The notes beneath the pieces were generated by a model. It was not told the origin of the DNA and ran no database searches. It worked only from the letters and a program-made list of their open reading frames with translations. Below, one piece after another: positions 1-7,200 of a stretch of 36,954 nucleotides of DNA; positions within the stretch are counted from its first letter, which is position 1; every line of letters starts with the position of its first letter. The position numbers and the translations under genes were made by a program. The DNA is from Clostridia bacterium. GTDB lineage: Bacteria; Bacillota; Clostridia; Oscillospirales; CAG-382. The stretch is taken from the NCBI GenBank assembly GCA_017516825.1, contig JAFXBC010000077.1:1-36954 (forward strand). The letters run 5' to 3'.

Positions 1-260
1 GGGAAATCCTTATGACAACGCAATGGCGGAAAATTTCTTCTCCATCCTCAAAACAGAATGCATTTATCGCGCGAAGCTGAAAACCTATGAGGAGGCTCGC
101 CTCCTCATAGGTGAGTACATTCGCTTCTACAACAACGATCGAATCCAAACCAAAACAAAACTGACCCCGCTTGAAAAACGAAGTCAGTTTGTCGCTTAAA
201 TTCTAATATTGCCTACCATAGGGGTGTTTTTGTGCTGTCCGTACAATTTGGGGCACAACA
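1..260 (+). mobile_element. IS3-family insertion sequence, 3' end
   Basis: The transposase 3' end is followed by about 60 non-coding bases that finish near 260. Read inward from the right, the end begins TGTTGTGCCCCAAATTGTAC, which has the TG start and look of IS3-group terminal repeats. The left end and any target duplication lie outside the window, so the boundary at 260 is inferred. Immediately beyond it is one half-stem (ACAGAGCGG) of what is an intact terminator at 10183-10212, so the element seems to have landed in a terminator. Confidence 0.65.
2..199 (+). CDS. IS3-family transposase (OrfB, DDE integrase core), C-terminal fragment
   Basis: The window opens inside this gene; 65 codons remain before TAA at 197-199. 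The fragment starts GNPYDNAMAENFF, the conserved region holding the last acidic residue (E10 of the fragment) of the DDE catalytic triad of IS3-type transposases. It continues with the usual YIRFYNNDR and LTPLEKR tail. The product is a cut-and-copy recombinase acting on the ends of its own element. The frame is open to the window edge, so whether the complete gene is intact cannot be told. Confidence 0.85.
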   Translation, partial: GNPYDNAMAENFFSILKTECIYRAKLKTYEEARLLIGEYIRFYNNDRIQTKTKLTPLEKRSQFVA

Positions 261-263
261 ATA

Positions 264-318
264 ACAGAGCGGCTTCAATCATTTGCGAGTGGGTTTTACG
301 TTTGCTGAAGGGGTGATA
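264..318. repeat. 55-bp direct repeat, copy 1 (partner at 10204-10258)
   Basis: By eye, five mismatches over 55 bases with 10204-10258, same orientation, spaced 9940 bp. It covers the last 12 codons and stop of a ribbon-helix-helix gene plus one arm of its terminator. The two copies bracket the whole pilus locus. Confidence 0.8.
279..317 (-). pseudogene. 3' remnant of a ribbon-helix-helix (antitoxin-like) gene
   Basis: On the minus strand this reads I-T-P-S-A-N-V-K-P-T-R-K-stop, identical in protein sequence to the C-terminus of the intact RHH gene at 10219-10419. Nothing of the DNA-binding N-terminus remains: homology ends just before the stop codon of the pilus operon's last gene (320-322). 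It is a scar, not a gene. Confidence 0.8.
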
Positions 319-319
319 C

Positions 320-901
320 TTAGGCGAACTCACAGCGGACGGCGATATATTCCGTCGAGAAGGCTCCTCTGCAGAACAGAGTCAGATCGTAATCGGAGCC
401 TGCGAGCCATTGACTTTCTGCGGTATTTGAACGCTCCACGTAGGCTACCCGATAGGTGAACTGCGTGCCCGTCATATCCGTAACGATGACGGTGACCCCT
501 TGATCCACGGTATCGCAAAACCCAAACTGGTTCGCATTGTCCTCTCCGCCGATGACCAAGGTATGGTTGTAAGCACTTCCGTAAAACCTGGCGGGGGAAT
601 CGTACAGACGGCCCGTGTCCCAGGTATCCGCAACGGGCAGACGTACCCCCAGGGCGGGGATCTCCACCAGCGCTACGTAATTGACCCCGTCGATCTCCAA
701 GGTTGGCATATTGGGGTTAGAATAGCCCTCCGGGAGGCCGTGGCTTCTTTCCGGTAGGAGGGATTCCATCCTTGCGGTGGTCTCCTTGCAGTTTTGATTG
801 CCGATCCAAACCCGGATCTGCTGTGCCGCCATAATGGCAAAGCTTAAGAAGACCAAAGCCGCCCCCAAAGCCAAAGCCACAGGGAACTTACGCTTCTTCA
901 T
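320..901 (-). CDS. Sortase-like protein lacking catalytic His and Arg (possible pseudo-sortase)
   Basis: This 193-residue protein is the last gene of the pilus operon. It has an N-terminal membrane segment (about 8-26) and a sortase-type beta-barrel: IPALGVRLPV at 81-90, a VIGG strand near 116-119, QFGF, and DLTLFC at 172-177. Canonical sortases of this class read GGHN where this has GGED, so E120 replaces the catalytic His. The only candidate Cys is C177, one residue off the usual TLFTC spacing. Tyr185 lies where the catalytic Arg is expected (compare QRLLV in the neighbouring SrtC). The start is the ATG at 901, which forms an ATGA overlap with the minor pilin stop; an upstream in-frame start at 961 would overlap by 64 bases and is less likely. 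Function is unknown: perhaps a structural or regulatory partner of the active sortase, or a decaying housekeeping-type sortase. The fold assignment is fairly firm; inactivity is inferred. Confidence 0.7.
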   Translation of the reverse strand: MKKRKFPVALALGAALVFLSFAIMAAQQIRVWIGNQNCKETTARMESLLPERSHGLPEGYSNPNMPTLEIDGVNYVALVEIPALGVRLPVADTWDTGRLYDSPARFYGSAYNHTLVIGGEDNANQFGFCDTVDQGVTVIVTDMTGTQFTYRVAYVERSNTAESQWLAGSDYDLTLFCRGAFSTEYIAVRCEFA

Positions 902-1827
902 ACGTCGCACTGCCTCCTGCGGTAAACACCCAGGATCATCAGCAAGCTCCCGGAAAGACACATGGTCATCACGTAGGGGAAGGGATTGAAGCTATCTCCC
1001 GTAGGAGGAACGTCAGGAGGCTCGGGGTCAGACTTGAGGGTATTGATAATGGTAAAGGCGTTGCCGTTTTGCAGGATCGACACGGTATAGGCCTGATGAA
1101 CGTCCCGCTCTACCACCGTCCAGACACCCGTATCCTCCTCGGAAACGTACCAGGTGTAGGTCCAGTCGTTGCTTGCGTTCAGCACCTTGGACTCCTGCAG
1201 AACGCCGTCCTTATAGACGTCCACAGTGACCTCCCCGGGGCGGTCCGGATGCCCCTCTCCGTCCTGCCAGAGCTTGGTGACCCGATATTCTTTTTTGGGG
1301 GTGTACCCAACGCACTTGGGATTGGCCTCCACGTCATACTCATAAGAGCCGTCGGCCAATGGGGTGGGCAGGTATACCATAAAACGGTTGAACACGTAGG
1401 TGCCGCCGTTGTTTTCGGCGATCACCTCCTGCACCAGGTATAATCCCGGCTCCAATTGCCCGAAGAAGACCTTGCCCTCACCGTCGGTGCTTCCCTTGCG
1501 GTAAGGGGAAATCCCGTCGGCAACGATATAGGCGTTCAGCGTGGTGGAGATGTGCTTCCACCGCTCTTGGGAGTCTACGTTGTCGATATTCACAGGGTAG
1601 GAGGCAAAGGGTTGGATCAGGAAATAGGCGCCGTTATCCCGCAGCTCTGCCACACGGTAGATCTCAATGGAAAGCCCGGGGAAGGCCTGCCCATCCTTTT
1701 GATATTGCAAGGCCAGACTTGCCTCACGGTGTGGGTCTGGCAGAGCTGCCGCTTGGGCACCGAGAGGGCACAGCAAAATGGCACAGAGGACCGCCAGACA
1801 CAAAAATGCCGTCAATTGTTTTCTCAT
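898..1827 (-). CDS. Minor (probably basal) pilin, CnaB domains, VPPTG sorting signal
   Basis: This is a 309-residue secreted pilin. Residues 1-27 are a signal peptide ending AQAAA. An N-terminal SpaA/streptococcal-pilin-type domain follows (about 35-175; YLVQE near 134 holds the usual isopeptide-domain Glu), then a CnaB domain from YRVTKLWQDG (about 182-265) that ends FTIINT. A proline-rich spacer leads to the sorting signal VPPTG (273-277), a hydrophobic segment and an RRR tail. VPPTG differs from the LPxTG motifs of the other two pilus proteins, which suggests processing by a different sortase or a distinct place in the fibre. Short pilins with one or two CnaB domains usually anchor the pilus base. 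It overlaps the sortase gene upstream (ATGA at 1824-1827) and the pseudo-sortase downstream (898-901). Confidence 0.85.
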   Translation of the reverse strand: MRKQLTAFLCLAVLCAILLCPLGAQAAALPDPHREASLALQYQKDGQAFPGLSIEIYRVAELRDNGAYFLIQPFASYPVNIDNVDSQERWKHISTTLNAYIVADGISPYRKGSTDGEGKVFFGQLEPGLYLVQEVIAENNGGTYVFNRFMVYLPTPLADGSYEYDVEANPKCVGYTPKKEYRVTKLWQDGEGHPDRPGEVTVDVYKDGVLQESKVLNASNDWTYTWYVSEEDTGVWTVVERDVHQAYTVSILQNGNAFTIINTLKSDPEPPDVPPTGDSFNPFPYVMTMCLSGSLLMILGVYRRRQCDV

Positions 1828-2657
1828 AAATTTTCTTCTCCCAAGGATTCTTTCTTCACAGGGGCGAACGTAACGTAGATCAGCAAAACGAAGATAATGG
1901 GGAGGGCAACCATGGGCATAACGATCAGGGGTTCAATACGGTACGCCTCGTTGGCAACGTACAGATTGCGGGTCTGGGAAGCATCCACTTGATGTCCCCG
2001 CACCAGAAGACGCTGGGTATTGATCCCGTAGGGGGTGCAGGTCAACAGGGTGCAGTAATCCTTTCCCTCCTTGATCCGAAGCAAGCTTGCATCATCCGGC
2101 TCCACGATACGGATCTGATCCACCTCGTAGGTGATGGTACGATCCAGAATGGTGAAGTAGAACAGGTCGCCCACCTCCATTCTGTCTAAATGAGTAAACA
2201 GCACCGCGGTGGGAAGCCCTCTGTGAGCGGATACGACGCTGTGTGTGGATTCTCCCCCTACCGGTAGGCTGGTTCCCTGTAAATGTCCCACAGCAACGCT
2301 GAGAACGCCGTCGGAGGTGCCGTGGTATACGGGAAGCTCCTGGCTGATCTTGGGGACGGTGATATAGCCGATCATACCGGTGCCGCCGATGTTCAGAAGC
2401 TGGTGGTATTCCGTCAAACGGTTATGCTCCACCAGAGGATCCTCCATAGCCGCCAGCTTTTGGTTGTAAGCGCTTGCGGCCTCGAAAATGGCGTCGTAGT
2501 CCTCCGGCTTGTACTGGGCCAGCATAGACTCGTAGTCTACGATGGCTTCACTCTGGGTCTTGGAATTCCAATAGCTGCTGATGGAGGGATATAACAGCAC
2601 GGAGAGGCCTATGAAAAAGGCGATCAGAAGAATAATGGTGGTTTTTCGGTTCTTCAT
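1824..2657 (-). CDS. srtC: Class C (pilin-polymerising) sortase
   Basis: This 277-residue transpeptidase cleaves the LPxTG-type motif of pilins and joins subunits through isopeptide bonds on the outer face of the membrane. An N-terminal membrane helix (about 8-24) and a C-terminal one (about 243-264) are typical of class C. The active site is complete: H145 (SAHRG), C207 (TLLTCTPYG) and R216 (NTQRLLVRG). A D73-P74 pair resembles the class C lid. The start is the ATG at 2657, preceded by AGGGAG six bases away; a TTG at 2732 would extend the frame but runs through a strong hairpin (2687-2716). It lies between the major and minor pilin genes, as expected for their polymerase. Confidence 0.93.
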   Translation of the reverse strand: MKNRKTTIILLIAFFIGLSVLLYPSISSYWNSKTQSEAIVDYESMLAQYKPEDYDAIFEAASAYNQKLAAMEDPLVEHNRLTEYHQLLNIGGTGMIGYITVPKISQELPVYHGTSDGVLSVAVGHLQGTSLPVGGESTHSVVSAHRGLPTAVLFTHLDRMEVGDLFYFTILDRTITYEVDQIRIVEPDDASLLRIKEGKDYCTLLTCTPYGINTQRLLVRGHQVDASQTRNLYVANEAYRIEPLIVMPMVALPIIFVLLIYVTFAPVKKESLGEENL

Positions 2658-2686
2658 AGGTCTCTCCCTGTTGTTATCGGGGTATT

Positions 2687-2716
2687 CCCCGGCAGAAGCC
2701 TTTGCCTCTGCCGGGG
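2687..2716 (-). promoter_or_regulatory. Strong intergenic stem-loop between major pilin and sortase
   Basis: A perfect 10-bp stem (CCCCGGCAGA with TCTGCCGGGG) and a 10-base loop sit between the pilin stop (2744) and the sortase start (2657). No T-run follows in the direction of transcription, so it is not a classical terminator. It more likely stabilises the 3' end of the pilin message or dampens read-through into srtC, giving more pilin than sortase. The structure is seen directly; the role is inferred. Confidence 0.6.
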
Positions 2717-2743
2717 ATTCGTTTTGTTCCAAAAAGTGGGGGA

Positions 2744-4195
2744 TTACTCAACGATCTTGGACATTCTCTTCTTGGTCACCAGAACCACGCCGGTGATCAG
2801 AACCAGCAGACCGCCGCATACGGTGAACAGCACGGTGCCAATGCCGCCGGTTTCGGGGAGCATGGAACCGGTCTTGTTCACCACGTGAACGCCGGAGCCG
2901 GTGGAGTAAATGCCATCGTTGAAGACGGCGTCCAGGTTGCTGTCGGAGATGATGAACTTCTGGCGGGCAGTCAGCATGTTGTAACCTGCGGGAGCTGCGG
3001 TCTCCTCCAGATAGTAGGTACCGTTGTCAAAGCCAAGCACGCGGACCTTGCCGTCCTTAACGACGATGTCGATACCGGTTTCATCTGCTCTTGCGCGGCG
3101 GTAAGTCACGCCGTCATCCATAAGCACCACGGGAACCTCGTTGCCGCCGGATGCTGCATCGTAGATTCTGAAGCGGGCACCGTCGATGAGGGTGTTCTGA
3201 GAATCGGTCTTGACGATATCGATACCATAGGTAAAGGTGTTAACGGGATCGTGGTTGGATTCGTGATCCTCACCAAAGGTCAGCCATGCCTCGTTCTGGT
3301 TGCCTTCGCCGGCGATGATGGCATTACGGTTCAGCATAGCCTCGTAGTAGATAATGATCTTGTCGTTGGTTTCCAGCTTGTTGCAGAGGCTTTCGGTGAA
3401 ATGTACTTCAAAGTCACAGCCTGCTTCGGTGCCGGGAGTCTTAATGGTGTAGTCCGTGTCAAGAGTCATCTCGTGAGTATCTTGGCCGGGGATAACGTGC
3501 TCAACCTTGGAGACCTTCTGGAAGGTAAGACCGTCGGACATTTTATCGTGGAGAACGTAGTTTTCCGCACCTGCGTGAACGTTGATGGTAACGCGGAAGT
3601 AGATGGTCTGGCCGATGTCGGCGCTGTTGGAGCCGCCCCACTGATCGGTGGAGTCTTCCTTTACCTGCTTGTCCACGGTGGGAGCGCCGTTTTTAGCATT
3701 GATGGAGGCATCGGGGTTGGTGGTGGTCAGGCCGCAGAGAGCGCCCATGGTGGAGTCTACCAGGTAGTAGCCCAGCTCCAGGTTGGAGAACTTACCCGTG
3801 TTGCCGGTAATTTCGAAATCCCCTGCATTCTTGGAGGACTTTACGGGGGCAATGCTGTTGGCCTTTGCGTAAGCCAAAGCCAGCTTTGCGAAGGTGGAAA
3901 TGGTGTCGTCGTCAAGTGCGGCTACCCAGGTCACGTAACCGTCGGCATCGGTTGCCATGTAAGTCTTGGCATCGTCGGTGGCGAAGAAGGCAGCCCAACC
4001 GGCTTCGATCTTGTAGGAGTATGCGCCGGTGTCTTTGTTGTAGCTTTCCAGATTCAACAGCGTGTAGATCTCGTAGGTGTTTTCGGAGCTGATGCCGTTG
4101 ATGGTGATGGAACCGGTTCCGCCGGCGGCGAATACGGTCATGGAGAAGGTCGCCAGAAGCACCATCGCGAGGAGAAGAGATAAGAACTTTTTCAT
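2744..4195 (-). CDS. Major pilin (LPETG, isopeptide-forming fimbrial protein)
   Basis: This 483-residue protein is the likely shaft subunit of the pilus. A signal peptide (1-24, ending VFAA) is followed by an N-terminal domain containing LELGYYLVDS (about 139-148), then TVDKQV with K176 as the candidate pilin-motif lysine used for polymerisation. A middle domain (about 190-320) follows, and then a CnaB domain (about 323-440) with YYLEETAAPAGYN near 394-406 as the E-box. The sorting signal LPETG (446-450) precedes a membrane segment and a KKR tail. AAAGGA lies eight bases before the ATG, after an AT-rich 84-base gap from the adhesin gene, which may help high expression. Assignment as the shaft rests on the lysine motif, the adjacent SrtC gene and its size. 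Confidence 0.92.
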   Translation of the reverse strand: MKKFLSLLLAMVLLATFSMTVFAAGGTGSITINGISSENTYEIYTLLNLESYNKDTGAYSYKIEAGWAAFFATDDAKTYMATDADGYVTWVAALDDDTISTFAKLALAYAKANSIAPVKSSKNAGDFEITGNTGKFSNLELGYYLVDSTMGALCGLTTTNPDASINAKNGAPTVDKQVKEDSTDQWGGSNSADIGQTIYFRVTINVHAGAENYVLHDKMSDGLTFQKVSKVEHVIPGQDTHEMTLDTDYTIKTPGTEAGCDFEVHFTESLCNKLETNDKIIIYYEAMLNRNAIIAGEGNQNEAWLTFGEDHESNHDPVNTFTYGIDIVKTDSQNTLIDGARFRIYDAASGGNEVPVVLMDDGVTYRRARADETGIDIVVKDGKVRVLGFDNGTYYLEETAAPAGYNMLTARQKFIISDSNLDAVFNDGIYSTGSGVHVVNKTGSMLPETGGIGTVLFTVCGGLLVLITGVVLVTKKRMSKIVE

Positions 4196-4279
4196 TTTTT
4201 TATTCCTTTCACTTTGTTTTTTTTAATTTGAATATTTTGAAATCGAACGTACGGCACAAATTTTACCGTTTTCAGAGGC

Positions 4280-7200
4280 TTATTGCATCCTCCTTTCCTT
4301 CTTGCGCCCGGATCCGATTCCGTATGCCAGCGCAACCAGCATGATGCCGGCTCCGCAAAGCGTATAAGCAAGTCGGGCAAAGGAGCCCGTAGAGGGGAGC
4401 TCGGGACCTCCCGGATGATAGGTGTTGGTGATCACCGTGGAGTAAGTGGGGGGTGATCCTCCAGAGGATTGAATGGCTCCGTAAGAGGAGACCCAAAGAT
4501 CCTTTTCCCAAACCTCCGTGACCGTGTAGACGATCACGTTTCCGCTTGCGTCTTTATAGGGAAGCCCTTGGAAAACGCCTTGCCAGTTATTCTTTAAGGT
4601 CAGGGTGATACTGCGTCCGGTATCCATACCGTTGGCCATCAGCCGCACCGTTACTGCAAATTCTTCGTAAAGCTTTGAGCTGTACCCCTCCGGGAGTACC
4701 CAGTTCTTACTTACGGAAAGAGAGGTCTCGTTGTCTGCGGCCAGGGGGGTGTTGGTGATCTGGTACGCCCAGTCTCCCGCCTCCACCGTGGTGGTCGTGG
4801 TGATCTTCGTATACGGCTTGAAGATCAGCGAGTTGTTGGCGTTTGTGCTGTAGCCAAACTTTCCGGAGCCGTTCATGCTGTTGGCAAGGTAGTAAGAATT
4901 CCATCCCTGCTGATAGTAGAACTGCAACCCGCCGTTTCGGTTGCTGTAGGAGAATTCCTGACGGTCGTTGGAGCCGGGTGCGCCGATCCTGGCGTAGAAG
5001 TCCGTGGGACTGCCGCCGCCGTAATAGAAGGTAATGGTTTGGCCTACGCCGTTGGTCAGCTTCACCTTTCCGTTGATGACCGTGGCGGTCCAGAGTGCAT
5101 TGGGGGAGGAAACCGCCGTATCCATATCGACCCACGTGTATCCGGTGTCCGCATCGTTGTTGCGGGTGGATAGGTATCCGTTGGCCGTCCACAGGACGTA
5201 GGTCTGGCCGTTTTGGAAGGTCAAGGCTTCCGCCCATTTGGTGGAGGTGATCTGAAGCTCCGTGACCTTGCGGACGGTGGAATAGTAACCCGATTCGTAG
5301 GATTCCTCGATGCCGTATCTCACCTCTGTCAAGGCATCGTAATCGTACTTGGGAAGATTGGTCCAAACGTACATCCACTGGTTTTCGTCGCTGAGGGTGA
5401 TCTCTCGGATCCGTCGTACCGTTCCGTCGGGATCGGTAACCGTCAGATAGACCGTGATGTAGTCCCGGCTGTGATCCTTGGTGTCCTGCCAGTGTTTTAC
5501 CACCTGCACGGTAGTGACCTCCGTAACCGTTTCCGGCGCGTTGGTTACCGTGACGTACATGGTTTTGGTGGCCTCGTCGATATGGATGCCGTGAACCGTG
5601 AAGCCGCCGGATGGCTTGGTGCCGTCCGCTTCGTCGATCACGTCCACGTGGTAGGTGGTGACGCCTTTCTTTTCCAAGGTCAGGCGGATGATCCCCCTTG
5701 CAAGGCCGTAGCCTTCTGCCGAGGGAGGCCCGGTCTCCTTGATGTAATAGGTGTTACCCGACCCAAGGCCCCATAGGGTAGCCACGCCGTCCTTCACGGT
5801 GAAGGTGTTCTTTGCCTGATCCGGGATACCGTCCTGCATATCCAGGTGGTAAGCCTCCTCGCTTTCCCAAAGGGCAACGGGAAGGGTGCAGGCAAGATCC
5901 TCGTAAACGGAGAACCGGGTTCCGTTCAGCAGTTCTCGGGTCAGAACGTCTTCCTTCTGAAGTTGAAGGCTGAAGCGGGGGGCCAGGTTGAAGTAAATAG
6001 AGCAGTTGGAAAGGGAAGAACCACGCTCCAGATACAGGATGGTCATGGTGTGGTCTCCCGCACCGATGCCCAGATCCATCAGCGTACCGGTCTGCTCGCC
6101 CTGCACGGTGATCACACCGGTGGAGAAGTCGATCATACCCGATTCCGCGCCGTGGATACCTCCGATGTCCAGAACGGGAATGCCGTCGATCAGCACCCAA
6201 AGGTCATCGTCGCCGCTGAACTGGAATTGCATATCGTTGCCGTACAGATCCTTGTTTCCGCCGATGCCGGGAACGTTGGGCAGGTAGAAACGGATGTCCG
6301 ACCGCATCCCGTAGGCGTAGTCGGCCTGTACGTTGTTGGGGGAGTTGTAATCCCCGGAATTGTATTTGGAGTCGTATCTGTAATGGGGGATCCCTGCGTA
6401 TTCTCCGTCCACGCCGTCGTAATGATAGCTGCCCACCGTCTTGCCGTTGGTATTGACGTAGGGGGAGTTGAGGGGCAGGAAGTCGGAGTAGGAGCCTCCG
6501 ATGGCGTCGGAGGTGGCGGAAAGATAATCGTATACGTAGAAACGACCTCTGCTTTGGTTGTAGGATGCGGCGTTGCGCTTGGAGTCGTAGTAGTAATATC
6601 CGTAATGCTCGTCGCCGGGATCATCCATGATCTGGAACAGGTGGTCGCCTGTGCCCAGATAGTTTTTTCCCACGACTCCCGTTCCCGTTACAGGGTCGTA
6701 AAGGTTGTCCGTGGAGAACAACAGATCTCCCAAAGCGGAGGTGTAAATACCGGGTGTCACCACCCCCTCGCCGGGGTAAATGTTGTGGTTGCTACGGTTG
6801 TTGGGAATGCACAGCAGACCGCCGCTGTCGTTGTCCACGAAGATAAAGTCGAGGGTGGGACGGTTTCCGAAGGGAACGTTCCCGGAGGAGATCATACTCC
6901 AGGTCTCGGAATGCCCCGAAGCGTCTACCGTTACCTGCGCCCTTGCGGAATGGACGTTGAACAGGTAGTTGTAGTCGAACATATGGGTGGTGATAAAGGA
7001 ATTGGTGCTTACCGTATCCGCCACCTGGGCGTTGAACTGCCCGATGTCGTAGGTAGCGGCAACCCAGTCCGCGTAAAGCACCGCGTTCCCCGTGACCTTC
7101 ATATCGGCCCCGGGCGCGTAGTAGCGGGAATTGGTGACGTCGTACCAGCCTCTCAGCTTGTAGCTGTATTTGCTGGGGGACGTCCATTCCGTGGGTAACC

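Noticed and set aside
2655..2732. Upstream TTG start for the class C sortase
   Set aside because: It would translate through the 2687-2716 hairpin; the ATG at 2657 has a good ribosome site and fits the family N-terminus.
2702..4183. 493-codon plus-strand frame opposite the major pilin
   Set aside because: Antisense shadow of the pilin gene, Val/Gly-rich, no ribosome site; the minus-strand gene has a signal peptide and LPETG.
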